This document shows positions 45,696 through 54,638 of a stretch of DNA of 64,000 nt, in pieces (the first letter of the stretch is position 1; each line of letters starts with the position of its first letter). The notes under the pieces were generated by a model. It had not been told where the DNA came from and did not search any database. It saw only the letters and a list, made by a program, of their open reading frames with translations. A program made the position numbers and the translations under genes. The stretch is from CAZKWG01 sp964615375. Its GTDB lineage: Bacteria > Myxococcota_A > UBA796 > CAZKWG01. The stretch covers positions 221,007-285,006 of the forward strand of contig CAZTOW010000005.1 in NCBI GenBank assembly GCA_964615375.1, written 5' to 3'.

Positions 45696-46733
45696 ATGGC
45701 GTATACCCGTCAGCCGCAGCAGGAGATCACCAACAACACGCCGAACATGTGCATGGCGCCCCAGCTCGGGCCCCTGCTGCCGAACCTCGGGCCCACGATC
45801 GGCCCGGCTCCGGCTCAGATCGCGGCCTCCCAGGGGACCACGGGCAACGCGGCGGCGAACAACGCGGCGCAGGCCGGTGGCGGCGGGATCGGCTCCTTCA
45901 TCGAGAACTTCGCCAACTTCGGCAACGTGGCGACCACGCTCCCGGCGCAGCTCCTCCAGGGCGCGACGGGTCAGGCGGCCCCGCTCTTCGGCTACATGAA
46001 CACGAACATGGGCATGATGAGCCAGGGCCTCGGGGCGATGAACAACGCGCCGACCCGCGCGCTGGGCGCGGCGGGCGCGGGCTTCGGGCTGCTTCAGGCG
46101 CCCGTGCAGATCGCCAAGCTGATGAGCGGCGAGTCCAGCACGTCCGACAAGCTCGGCGCGGCCAGCAACCTGACGGGCACGGCCAAGAGCGTGCTGGAGA
46201 CGGGCGGCCTCATTGGCGACTTCTCCAAGGCCAAGGGCGCGGCGCTGGCCAGCATGATGGGCACGGCCCCGAACGCGGCCAGCAACGTCCTGGGCAAGGG
46301 CGCCAGCACGGCGGCGGACATCGCGCTGGGCGGGGTCCAGGGCAACAAGCACACGATCATGGACGTGATCAAGGGCACGGCCAAGGGCGGCGGCACGCTG
46401 GCCGAGGGCCTGGGCGTGGCCAGCCGCGGCGCGGCCCGCGAGCTCATCCCCGACCTGGCCAAGGGCGGCCTGAACGCGGCCAAGGGTGCGGGAGCCAGCA
46501 CGCTGGGCAAGATGGCGGGGCGCTTCGCGCCAGGTATGAACATCGCCATCGCCGGCCTGGACACCGCGAACTTCGTCTCCACGCTCAACGACGACAAGGC
46601 CAGCACGGGCAAGAAGGTGGCCAGCGGGATCACCGCGCTCGGATCCATCGCCGCGGCGACCAACATCCCGGTGGTCAGCCAGATCGGCGCGGGCGTCTCG
46701 GCCCTGTCGGGCTTCATCGGCAACTTCCTCTGA
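45696..46733 (+). CDS. Gly/Ala-rich hydrophobic protein, putative membrane-active or secreted
   Basis: 345 residues, first Met at 45696. Gly, Ala and Asn dominate. Mildly hydrophobic helical stretches alternate with short polar spacers (LGAAGAGFGLLQAPVQIAKL; GLGVASRGAARELIPDLA; MNIAIAGLDTANFVSTL; GITALGSIAAATNIPVV). It ends in a hydrophobic tail (VSALSGFIGNFL). It lacks a classical signal peptide and catalytic motifs. The pattern resembles membrane-inserting translocator or pore proteins. The trigger-factor-like gene starts 21 bp downstream, suggesting a substrate/chaperone pair. The function is inferred only from composition and context. Confidence 0.6.
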   Translation: MAYTRQPQQEITNNTPNMCMAPQLGPLLPNLGPTIGPAPAQIAASQGTTGNAAANNAAQAGGGGIGSFIENFANFGNVATTLPAQLLQGATGQAAPLFGYMNTNMGMMSQGLGAMNNAPTRALGAAGAGFGLLQAPVQIAKLMSGESSTSDKLGAASNLTGTAKSVLETGGLIGDFSKAKGAALASMMGTAPNAASNVLGKGASTAADIALGGVQGNKHTIMDVIKGTAKGGGTLAEGLGVASRGAARELIPDLAKGGLNAAKGAGASTLGKMAGRFAPGMNIAIAGLDTANFVSTLNDDKASTGKKVASGITALGSIAAATNIPVVSQIGAGVSALSGFIGNFL

Positions 46734-46754
46734 TCCGAGGTCTGGCGCCCCGGC

Positions 46755-47804
46755 ATGGTCAAGCCCCGACTCCAGGCCTGGCTCTCGGGCCAGACGCCGC
46801 GCACCGTCTCGAGCCTGCCCGAGATCGAGGCCCCCTCCCTCGATGATCTCCGGGTAGAGCTCGATCCGCCCGCCGAGATCACGAAGCCGGAGCTGCTGGC
46901 CCGCTACGAGCAGCTCATCCGGGCGAGGTCAGCCCGTCGGCCGCGCGCGGGCGGGGAGCGGGTGGGCGCGGGGGACGACGTGGTGGTGGACGTGGTGGGC
47001 TGGTGCGGGGGACACCTCCTGCCGCTGTCCACGCACGCGGGCCTCGGGCTGGCCGCCCTGCCGAGCCCGCCGCTCCCCACCTTCGGGCCCGGTCTCGTGG
47101 GCCAGGTGGTGGGTGGCCGGGGCTTCGTGGACCTGATGCTGCCCTTCGACTACCCGGTGGTCGAGCTTCGGGGGGAGATCGCCCGCTTCGACGTGGGTCT
47201 CCGCGCCGCCAGCGAGGTCTTCCCGCTGGACCCGGAGGGCCCGGACTTCATCCCCACCTTGAACCTGGGGCCCACGCTGGACCAGGTGATGAGCGCGATC
47301 CTGGCTGAGATGCAGGCGGAGCGGATCGCCGCCCTGCGGGACCAGGCGCTCCAGGCGGCGCTGGATCTGCTCTGCCAGCGGGCCCCGGTCTCCGTGCCGC
47401 CCGCCCTGGTGGACGAGGAGCTGTGGCGGCGCTGGGCCGAGCACGAGGGCCCCCAGCTGCTGGCCCGGGACGTGCCCGAGGCCGAGCTGAAGCGCGCCCA
47501 GGACGCCTGGGTGAGCCACCCGGGCCTGCGCGCCGACGCCCTGCGCCGCCTGCACGTCGCCGTCGTCCTGGGGGCCATCGCCCGCCGGGATCGGATCGCG
47601 CCGGACGCGGAGAACAGCGCCCCCTACCTCGCGCAGATGGGGGCGGCGCTGGGCCTGGACCTGGAGCAGACCCGCGACGCGCTGCGCCAGGACCCGGCCC
47701 AGGCGCAGGTGGTCTTCGAGCAGATCCACCACCTGCTCGTGGTGGACCACGTCCGCGCCCGGGTCCGGCTTCACGTCCGGGGGGCGGGCGAGATCTCCCT
47801 CTGA
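46755..47804 (+). CDS. Trigger-factor-like chaperone lacking the ribosome-binding domain
   Basis: 349 residues. After a short start the sequence follows trigger factor: LPEIEAPSLDDLRVELDPP, then an FKBP-like domain (about residues 65-155, GDDVVVDVVGWCGG, FGPGLVGQVVGG, VDLMLPFDYP). Next come the long C-terminal substrate-binding helices: LDLLCQRAPVSVPPALVDEE, LHVAVVLGAIARRDRIAPD and QIHHLLVVDHVRARV. The N-terminal ribosome-docking domain (GFRxGKxP signature) is absent, so it should act off the ribosome. It is probably the dedicated chaperone of the preceding hydrophobic protein. It converges on the next gene with a 34-bp overlap. Confidence 0.78.
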   Translation: MVKPRLQAWLSGQTPRTVSSLPEIEAPSLDDLRVELDPPAEITKPELLARYEQLIRARSARRPRAGGERVGAGDDVVVDVVGWCGGHLLPLSTHAGLGLAALPSPPLPTFGPGLVGQVVGGRGFVDLMLPFDYPVVELRGEIARFDVGLRAASEVFPLDPEGPDFIPTLNLGPTLDQVMSAILAEMQAERIAALRDQALQAALDLLCQRAPVSVPPALVDEELWRRWAEHEGPQLLARDVPEAELKRAQDAWVSHPGLRADALRRLHVAVVLGAIARRDRIAPDAENSAPYLAQMGAALGLDLEQTRDALRQDPAQAQVVFEQIHHLLVVDHVRARVRLHVRGAGEISL

Positions 47805-48442
47805 ATCGGCCCCTGGGTGTCGGGCCAGCCCTGGTAGCGCAGCCGCAGCGGGCAGCCCAGGCGGCGGGCGAGCTCCAGGCCCAGGGGGACGAGCTGATCG
47901 CGGGCCTCGGCCCAGGAGGCCAGCGCGCGCTCCTCGGAGCGGGGGCCACGCAGGCCCGGGGCGGGGGCGGTCCGGGTGAGCTCCAGCCAGGCGAGGCTGT
48001 GCTGGCCGCTGCCGGAGGAGGGCCGCACCTGGGCCACCGTGAGCGTCACGGCGTCAACCGCCTCCAGCGGGACGATGACGGGGCGCAGGGCCAGGGTCGT
48101 GTCCGGCACGCCCCGGACCTCGCGCCGATCCTCGTCGATCACAAGCGTGGGTGGAGAGAGCTCGCGCGCCGCGCGCAGGAGGAGCCAGCCCGCGAGCACC
48201 AGGGCCAGCGCCCCCAGCGGGCTCCAGACCGCGAGCCCCAGCGGCACGAGCAGGAGCACGGCCGCCGAGAGCACGCCGAGCGCCCCCACCGCGTAGGCGA
48301 GGGCCGCCGTCTGGCTCGCCTGGGCGACCAGGGCGATGCGCCGATCCTCGACGTGCAGGGGCCGGAAGCTCCCCCAGACCCGCGGCGCCGCGAGCAGCTC
48401 CGGGTAGGAGGCGGGGTCGACCTGCAGGCTGTCCTTGCGCAC
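47771..48442 (-). CDS. Hypothetical two-helix membrane protein
   Basis: 223 residues. Two adjacent transmembrane helices (AVGALGVLSAAVLLLVPLGL and SPLGALALVLAGWLLLRAA, about residues 52-92) precede a beta-rich domain (LVIDEDRREVRGVP; VDAVTLTVAQVRPS) that resembles bacterial PH-like cytosolic domains in order. No motif is certain. The final 34 bp overlap the trigger-factor-like gene. Confidence 0.6.
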   Translation of the reverse strand: MRKDSLQVDPASYPELLAAPRVWGSFRPLHVEDRRIALVAQASQTAALAYAVGALGVLSAAVLLLVPLGLAVWSPLGALALVLAGWLLLRAARELSPPTLVIDEDRREVRGVPDTTLALRPVIVPLEAVDAVTLTVAQVRPSSGSGQHSLAWLELTRTAPAPGLRGPRSEERALASWAEARDQLVPLGLELARRLGCPLRLRYQGWPDTQGPIQREISPAPRT

Positions 48443-48459
48443 CGGCCTCCCCCGCGGGC

Positions 48460-48894
48460 CTACAGGTAGGCCATCTTCATCGCCACGACCTGCCCGTCCT
48501 TGCCGAACACGAACTCGGCGTCCTCGTAGGCGGGCGGGCCGAAGCGGCCGTGGGCGTTGTTCGAGCAGGCCACGCCCTCGCGGGGGAGCCCGATCCAGCT
48601 CGTGTCCAGCGTGTCGTTGCCGTTCTCGTCGTGGATGGCGGCCACGGCGTAGCTCCCGTAGGGCAGGGAGAGGTCGATGCGCACGGGCCCGCTCCCGACG
48701 GGCACGCGCCGCAAGAGCAGCGCGTCCTCCAGGTCGAGGGGGAAGCCCTCGTCCTTGTCGTAGACCGCCACGATGATCTGGCCCTGCTGGGCCCGCAGCG
48801 CGCTGAACTCCACCACCAGGGTCCCGCTGCCCACGGCGCCGGCCTCACCGAAGCCGAGCAGCAGCAGCGGGAGCAGGCGCCTCACGGCACCCAT
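48460..48894 (-). CDS. DUF2141-domain exported protein
   Basis: 144 residues from the ATG at 48894. A signal peptide (LLPLLLLGFGEAGAVG) precedes a DUF2141-type sequence: GQIIVAVYDKDEGFPLDLED, YAVAAIHDENGNDTLDTSW and EGVACSNNAHGRFGPPAYED. The asparagine/glycine-rich NDENGN segment is typical of the family. It overlaps the end of the upstream M28 peptidase gene by 13 bp and is probably co-translated. Confidence 0.8.
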   Translation of the reverse strand: MGAVRRLLPLLLLGFGEAGAVGSGTLVVEFSALRAQQGQIIVAVYDKDEGFPLDLEDALLLRRVPVGSGPVRIDLSLPYGSYAVAAIHDENGNDTLDTSWIGLPREGVACSNNAHGRFGPPAYEDAEFVFGKDGQVVAMKMAYL

Positions 48895-51758
48895 CGCGCG
48901 ACGAAGAGGTTGGTCTCGCGGTTCTGGCCGCCGCGGTTGCTGGCGAAGATGAGCCACTGGTTGTCCGGCGAGAACATGGGGAAGCCGTCGAACTCCGCCG
49001 TGTACGTTACACGCTCGGGCTCTCCGCCGTCGAGCCCCACCATCCAGAGATCGAACTCGCGGGGGTTGGCGCCCATGTTGCTCGAGAAGATCGCGCCCTT
49101 GTCGCCGGGGAGCGGGTAGGGGCCGAAGTTCGCCGCGCCGTTGTTCGTGAGCTGCCTCGGGTTGGACCCGTCGGCGTTGGCCCAGTAGAGCTCGAGCGCC
49201 GAGGGGCGCACGAGGTCCATCTTCAACAGGCGCTTGTAGTCGTCGAGCGCCTTGCCCGTAGGCCGGCTGGCCCGCCAGACGATGCTCTGGCAGTCCGAGC
49301 TGAAGTAGGCGCCGCCGTCGTAGCCGGGGGTGCTGGTGAGCTGCTTGAGGTCCGAGCCGTCGGGCTTCGCGCTCCACAGGTCCAGATCTCCACCCCGGGT
49401 GGAGGTGAAGATGACGCGCCCGTCCTTCATGCAGGCCGTGGCCTCGGCGTCGTAGCCCGGGTTCGGCAGGAAGGGCTCGGTGGGCTGGCCGGGCCCGCGC
49501 TGCCAGACGATGTCATAGCTCGGGTAGATGGCCCACACATAGCCCTGGGACATGTCGGGCGAGGGCGGGCAGTCCGGGCTGGCGCCCTCGGTGGTGGCGT
49601 AGAGCATGCGCTCACCCTGGGGCCAGGAGAAGTAGCCGCAGGTGGTGCGGCCCTTGCCCGAGCTCAGCAGCGTGACCTCGCCGGTCGTGAGGTCCAGGAG
49701 GTGCTGCTGGTCGCAGCCGCCGCCCGCGGGCGTGCGCTGGAAGATGATGTGCTTGCCGTCCGGGGACCAGTAGGCCTCGGCGTTCTCGCCGCCGAAGGTG
49801 AGCTGGCGCAGGTCTGCCAGGTGCTTCTCCCGGCTGTCCAGCAGGTGGTTCGCGTCCTTTCCGGCGCTGGGACGCCAGCCGGCGCCGCCGTGGGGGCTGC
49901 CGGTGGCGGGGCGCGCGCGCAGCGTGGCCCGCAGCTTCACCTCCTGATCACCCCGGCGCACCACGAGCTCCACCATCTGCCCCGGCTTGCGGTCCTGGAG
50001 CACGAAGGTCATGTCGTAGAGGTTGCGGATCTGCACGCCGTCCATGCCGATGAGCACGTCCCCGGCGAGCACGCCCGCCTCCTCCGCCGGGCTGCCCGGC
50101 CGCACACCCGAGAGCTTGACCCCGTTCGAGCCCTCCCCCGACATCGCCGTGTAGTCGGGGATGGATCCCAGCCAGGTGCCGTAGCCGCGGCTGTCCCCAG
50201 CCATCACCGGCCCCGCCTTGGGCGCGGCGTAGGTGAGCTTCACCTCGGGCTTCAGGAGGCCGTCCAGCGCACCCTGCAGCAGGCGCGCCACCTGCCCGCC
50301 GCCCTCGTTGTTCAGGAGCGCGGCGTCGTCCTGGGGCGTGTGGTACTCGGCGTGCGCGCCGCTGAAGAGGTGAACGACCGGCACGCCGCGGGTGTAGAAG
50401 CTCATCTGATCCGAGGGCCCGTAGCCGTCCCCGCCCAGCTCCAGGCTGAGCCCGGCGGCGGTGGCGGCCGGCTCCAGCAGCGCCTTCCACTCCGGCGCGC
50501 TGTCGGTCCCCAGCGCGCTCAGCTTGCCGTCGCGCACGCGGCCTACCATGTCCAGGTTGACCATGGCCACCGTCTTCTCCAGCGGGACCAGCGGGTTACC
50601 CACGTACCAGGCCGATCCGCCGAGCCCAATCTCCTCGGCGGTGAACGCGATGACCAGCAGCGACCTGCGCTCTCCGGTGGACGCGCCCAGCGTGTCCCGG
50701 AGCCCGCCCACCCCGCAGAGCATGGCCGCCACGCCCGAGGCGTTGTCGTCCGCGCCGTTGTGGATCTCGCTCACGTCCGGCGCCCGGCTGGACGGCCCGC
50801 CCATCCCCAGGTGGTCGTAGTGCGCGCCGACCACCACGTACTCCTCGGCCAGCACGCCCTCTCCGGGCAGCAGCCCCACCACGTTCCGCACCTCGGCCCG
50901 GGTGGGCTCGAGCGCGATGGTCCCGGCCAGCTCCACCGAGAGCGCGGCCGAGCGCGGCTTGTAGTCCGCGTCGATGGCCGCCTGCAGGGCCCACAGGTCC
51001 TGGCCGCCGGCCTTCATCCAGCTCTCCGCCACCGCCCGCGTGACCTGGATCACCGGGATCCCGGCGTCGGACTGGGGGCCGTCCACGCGCATGACCGGGA
51101 GGCGATCGGGCTCGTCGGGCTCGACCGGCGGGGCGACCAGCACGAGGGCGACCGCGCCGGCCTCGCGGGCCAGCAGCGCCTTGGTGCGGATCTCCGACCA
51201 GCGCGTGGCGCGCTTGCCGTCGAAGGGGCTCTTCTCGTCACGCTCGCCGGGCTCGTAGCGCAGGGCGAGGGCGACCCGACCCTTGACGTCCACGCCGGCG
51301 TAGTCGTCATAGCCGAGCTCCGTGGCGCGGATCCCGTAGCCCACGAAGGTCACCGGCGCGGACAGGCTCCCCGAGCCGGAGAGGCCCAGCGGCGTGAAGT
51401 CCTGACCCACGTTCAGCGCGGGGCCGCCCTTGACCTGGAGCGCGTTGCCCGCGCCCAGCGCCACGCCCGTCGTCACGGTGAGCGTCTGCTCGTAGGCGCC
51501 GCCCACGGGCTCGAGCCCGGCGGCCTGAAAGCGCTGCGTGAGCCAGGCCGCGGCGCGATCGATGCCGAGAGAGCCCACCCCGCGGCCCTCCATCGTGTCG
51601 GCGGCCAGGGTCCCGGCGAGGTTGGCGAAGCACTCGGGGCTGGGGCTGAGCCCACGCGCGGCGGCGGTGGTGGGCTTCTTGCAGGCGAGCGCGAGCGTCA
51701 GGGACAGGGGCAGGAGCAGGGGCAGGGCGCGGCGCAAACCGACCTCCAGTGTGGTCAC
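48882..51758 (-). CDS. Lipoprotein M28 aminopeptidase with PA, PDZ and TolB-like propeller domains
   Basis: 958 residues from a GTG at 51758. A TTG at 51737, preceded by GGAGG, would start directly at the lipoprotein signal (RRALPLLLPLSLTLALAC) and may be the true start. A PA domain (GYDDYAGVDVKGRVALALRY) comes before the M28 catalytic core: VVGAHYDHLGMG, GADDNASGVAAML, FTAEEIGLGGS, MVNLDMVGRV and FSGAHAEYHTPQDD supply the zinc ligands and catalytic acids. A PDZ domain follows at about 560-640 (VRPGSPAEEAGVLAGDVLIG), then TolB/PD40-like blades (AYWSPDGKHIIFQ; DLDLWSAKPDGSDLKQLT; PMFSPDNQWLIFASN). It is probably a surface peptidase. This combination is uncommon. Confidence 0.88.
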   Translation of the reverse strand: MTTLEVGLRRALPLLLPLSLTLALACKKPTTAAARGLSPSPECFANLAGTLAADTMEGRGVGSLGIDRAAAWLTQRFQAAGLEPVGGAYEQTLTVTTGVALGAGNALQVKGGPALNVGQDFTPLGLSGSGSLSAPVTFVGYGIRATELGYDDYAGVDVKGRVALALRYEPGERDEKSPFDGKRATRWSEIRTKALLAREAGAVALVLVAPPVEPDEPDRLPVMRVDGPQSDAGIPVIQVTRAVAESWMKAGGQDLWALQAAIDADYKPRSAALSVELAGTIALEPTRAEVRNVVGLLPGEGVLAEEYVVVGAHYDHLGMGGPSSRAPDVSEIHNGADDNASGVAAMLCGVGGLRDTLGASTGERRSLLVIAFTAEEIGLGGSAWYVGNPLVPLEKTVAMVNLDMVGRVRDGKLSALGTDSAPEWKALLEPAATAAGLSLELGGDGYGPSDQMSFYTRGVPVVHLFSGAHAEYHTPQDDAALLNNEGGGQVARLLQGALDGLLKPEVKLTYAAPKAGPVMAGDSRGYGTWLGSIPDYTAMSGEGSNGVKLSGVRPGSPAEEAGVLAGDVLIGMDGVQIRNLYDMTFVLQDRKPGQMVELVVRRGDQEVKLRATLRARPATGSPHGGAGWRPSAGKDANHLLDSREKHLADLRQLTFGGENAEAYWSPDGKHIIFQRTPAGGGCDQQHLLDLTTGEVTLLSSGKGRTTCGYFSWPQGERMLYATTEGASPDCPPSPDMSQGYVWAIYPSYDIVWQRGPGQPTEPFLPNPGYDAEATACMKDGRVIFTSTRGGDLDLWSAKPDGSDLKQLTSTPGYDGGAYFSSDCQSIVWRASRPTGKALDDYKRLLKMDLVRPSALELYWANADGSNPRQLTNNGAANFGPYPLPGDKGAIFSSNMGANPREFDLWMVGLDGGEPERVTYTAEFDGFPMFSPDNQWLIFASNRGGQNRETNLFVARWVP

Positions 51759-51873
51759 GAGGTCTAACCGGGCGCTCTCTCAAGTACAGGTCAAGCCGCG
51801 CGCGCGCCGTCGACATCGACACCAGCCGCTTGGTAATGTCTGCTGGGACACAGCGGCCCGGACGAGGACACCC

Positions 51874-53382
51874 ATGTCGAAAACCCCACTGCTGATCGCG
51901 CTCCTGGTGCTCAGCGCCTGCGTCGATCCACCCGTGACGGACAAGACCGGCGAGACCGGCGAGACCGGCGCTCCCTCCGAGGGTGAGGGCGAGGGGGAGG
52001 ACAACTGCCCCGTCATCTCGCTCGACTCCCTCGTCGTGAGCGTGACAGGCGCTGCGGTGAACGCCGACAACACGGCCGTGCTCACCATCACCAACGACTG
52101 CTCGGGCGAGTTCCCGCTCGTGCTCTCGCCGAGCCTCGCGGCCAGCTCGTCGGCGACCTTCTCCGTCCCGACCGACCGGCTCACGGTGCCGCCAGCGACC
52201 TCGCAGGAGCTGGTCATCACCTTCAACCCGCCGGACTTCGAGACCTACGCGGCCACCGTCGTGCTGGACAGCAACGACGTCCACAACCCCTCCATCGAGG
52301 TGCCCGTCTGGGGCCAGGCGGTGGCGGACGCCGACGAGGACGGCTTCGACAGCCCCGAGGCGGGCGGATCGGACTGCGACGACGCCGACCCGGAGGCCTA
52401 CCCGGGCGCTACGGAGGTCTGGTACGACGGCCAGGACGGGGACTGCCTGGGCGACAGCGACTATGACCAGGACGGCGACGGCTACGACTACGACGCCTAT
52501 GGTGGCGACGACTGCGACGACGAGGACGAGGACGTCTACCCCGGCGGGGACGACGCCTGGTACGACGGCGTGGACGGCGACTGCGCGGGCAACAGCGACT
52601 ACGACAAGGACGGCGACGGGCAGGACGCCGAGAGCTACCGCGGCCCGGACTGCGACGACACCGACCCGGACATCTACTTCGGCGCGGACGACACGCCCTA
52701 CGATGGAGAGGACACCGACTGCGACGGCACCAGCGACTATGACGCCGACAAAGACGGCTACGACAGCCCGGACTACGGCGGCGACGACTGCGACGACGAG
52801 GACCCCGACTCCTACCCCGACGCGTCGGACACCTACGACGGCAACGACACCGACTGCGACGGGCTGCTGGACGAGGACGGCATCTCGGTGGGCAACATCC
52901 TCATCACCGAGGTCATGACCGACCCCTACTACGGCACCGAGAACAAGGGCGAGTGGTTCGAGATCTACAACGACAGCTCCCTGGACATCGACCTGTACGG
53001 GTGGGTGGTGAGCCAGGACGACGGGCTGGAGACCTTCACCATCGACGAGCACCTGGAGATCGGGCCGGGAGAGTTCAAGATCTTCATCTGCTCCAGCGAC
53101 ACGACCAAGAACGGCGGCATCACGCCCGACTTCGTCTATGCGCGCGCCGACTTCGAGCTCGAGGACAGGCACGACACCATCGTCTTCTCCGTGGAGGGGC
53201 GCGAGATCATCGGGATCGAGTACCGCAGCTCCTGGGGCATGACCGCCGGCTACGCGACCCAGCTCGACCCCGATCGCTTCGACGACTCGGTCATCGAGGA
53301 GGAGGACAGCTGGTGCGCGGCCGAGAGCACCTACGGCATGGGCGACTACGGCACGCCTGGTGACGAGAACGATCAGTGCTGA
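51874..53382 (+). CDS. Lipoprotein with MopE-like Asp-rich repeats and lamin-tail domain
   Basis: 502 residues from the ATG at 51874. MSKTPLLIALLVLSAC is a lipoprotein signal, followed by an ETGETG linker. Residues about 40-155 form an Ig-like domain. About four tandem units then carry the pattern DxDxDGxxxxxxGGxDCDDxDPxxYPGA (for example DADEDGFDSPEAGGSDCDD), as in MopE-type putative metal/calcium-binding repeats. The C-terminus is a lamin-tail domain: GNILITEVMTDPYYGTENKG, EWFEIYNDSSLDIDLYGWVV and GPGEFKIFICSS. It is probably a surface structural or adhesion protein. Confidence 0.82.
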   Translation: MSKTPLLIALLVLSACVDPPVTDKTGETGETGAPSEGEGEGEDNCPVISLDSLVVSVTGAAVNADNTAVLTITNDCSGEFPLVLSPSLAASSSATFSVPTDRLTVPPATSQELVITFNPPDFETYAATVVLDSNDVHNPSIEVPVWGQAVADADEDGFDSPEAGGSDCDDADPEAYPGATEVWYDGQDGDCLGDSDYDQDGDGYDYDAYGGDDCDDEDEDVYPGGDDAWYDGVDGDCAGNSDYDKDGDGQDAESYRGPDCDDTDPDIYFGADDTPYDGEDTDCDGTSDYDADKDGYDSPDYGGDDCDDEDPDSYPDASDTYDGNDTDCDGLLDEDGISVGNILITEVMTDPYYGTENKGEWFEIYNDSSLDIDLYGWVVSQDDGLETFTIDEHLEIGPGEFKIFICSSDTTKNGGITPDFVYARADFELEDRHDTIVFSVEGREIIGIEYRSSWGMTAGYATQLDPDRFDDSVIEEEDSWCAAESTYGMGDYGTPGDENDQC

Positions 53383-53448
53383 TCATCGGGCGCGGTTGAC
53401 GCCGCCGCGTCGCCGCGCGATCATCCTCGCTCCCAGTGGAGCCCCCCC

Positions 53449-54168
53449 ATGCAAGCGCTGATCGCCCTGCTCTCGCTGTCCGCCCTGGCCCAGGAGGCCC
53501 CGGAGGGGCGCGTGCCCATGGAGCTCGGGCTCCGCTTCCGCGGCCTCGGCGTGCCCGACGGCATCATCGACACCTGGGCCTACAGCGAGGATGATCCCGA
53601 CGAGCCCGCCCCCTCCCCCCGACCGGAGGTGCGGGGCACGGCCTTCGGCCTGGAGTACAGCCTCGTCGAGCCCAACACCCTCTGGACCTTCTACCTGGAG
53701 CGGGTCAAGGCCCGGGTCGAGGACGGCTACTGGGACGACGTGGACGACGGCAGCGACGTCGACCACGACGACGGCTACTGGATCTCGCCCTCCGACGACT
53801 TCGGGATGTGGGCCCTCGGCGTGAACACCGGCCGCGACTTCCCGCTCAGCTCCAACCAGAAGCCCGTGTGGCTGGGCCTGCACCTGTCAGGCGGGCTGGG
53901 CGTGGGCCTGGTGACCGGCGAGCTCACGCAGTGGGTGGCCTTCGACAGCGCCGACGTCACCGTCGCCGACCCCACCTGCGGGGTGGACGAGCCGGCCTAC
54001 AATCGGACCGACTGCGCGGACGACGGCACCGTGCGCGTCCCCAAGGTCCTGCCCCTCATCGACGGGAACCTGGGCCTCAAGCTCAGCTTCCCCTACGGCT
54101 ACGTCCGCCTGGAGGGCGGGCTCCACGACATGCTCTACTGGGGCGTCTCCGGGGGCGGGCACTTCTAG
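53449..54168 (+). CDS. Hypothetical secreted/outer-membrane protein
   Basis: 239 residues. MQALIALLSLSALAQ is a signal peptide. The mature part contains alternating strands (MELGLRFRGLGVPDGIID; FGLEYSLVEPNTLWTFYLE; LGLHLSGGLGVGLVTGEL) and ends in VSGGGHF with a terminal Phe, which suggests a small outer-membrane barrel. An acidic Asp-rich loop lies near residues 90-105. No family is recognised. Confidence 0.6.
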   Translation: MQALIALLSLSALAQEAPEGRVPMELGLRFRGLGVPDGIIDTWAYSEDDPDEPAPSPRPEVRGTAFGLEYSLVEPNTLWTFYLERVKARVEDGYWDDVDDGSDVDHDDGYWISPSDDFGMWALGVNTGRDFPLSSNQKPVWLGLHLSGGLGVGLVTGELTQWVAFDSADVTVADPTCGVDEPAYNRTDCADDGTVRVPKVLPLIDGNLGLKLSFPYGYVRLEGGLHDMLYWGVSGGGHF

Positions 54169-54277
54169 CTTGAGGGTGGGGGCTCCGCCCGCCGCTTGCA
54201 CCTCTGAGCCCTCGCGGCCGCTCGGGCTCCTCGGCGCAAGCGCCCCCTGGACGCGCTTCGCGCGGGCGCCTCCGGCG

Positions 54278-54583
54278 CTAGGGAGAGCTCAAGCAGCCGG
54301 GGCTCCCGAAGACCGCCTCCCACTGGCGGCGGTCGTGGGCCGGCAGAATGGTGAGCGCGGGCACGGCCTGGTGCAGCGCCCAGAGCCGGGCGATCTGCCG
54401 GTCGTTCTGCGCGCCGTCCCCGTCGAAGCTGCTGGCCAGCCAGCTCATCGGCGCGCGCTGCTCGTAGCCCTCGCGCACCCAGACCGTGTCTCCCGCGAGC
54501 AGGAGCGAGCCAGGATCCGGGATGTGGGAGGCGCAGCCAGCGAGCGCCACCGCGAGGAGGGCGAGAGGGGGGATGCCGTTCAT
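54278..54583 (-). pseudogene. Probable remnant of a metallo-beta-lactamase-fold lipoprotein
   Basis: 101 residues. MNGIPPLALLAVALAGC is a lipoprotein signal. It runs directly into LLLAGDTVWVREGYEQRAPM and ALTILPAHDRRQWEAVFG, which look like the late strands of a metallo-beta-lactamase-fold hydrolase (GDT and LPAHD motifs). The N-terminal HxHxDH core is absent, consistent with an internal deletion. It could be a small intact protein instead. The 109 bp before it (54169-54277) hold short GC-rich palindromes but no gene. Confidence 0.45.
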
Positions 54584-54638
54584 CCCATCCTTCTATTGGG
54601 TGACCGGGCTGTACGCCGCGCGGTCCGTCGAAAAGGAA

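Noticed and set aside
52330..52880. Tandem DNA repeat or CRISPR-like array
   Set aside because: The periodicity comes from codons of the Asp-rich MopE-like protein repeats; unit sequences vary freely and there are no conserved spacers.
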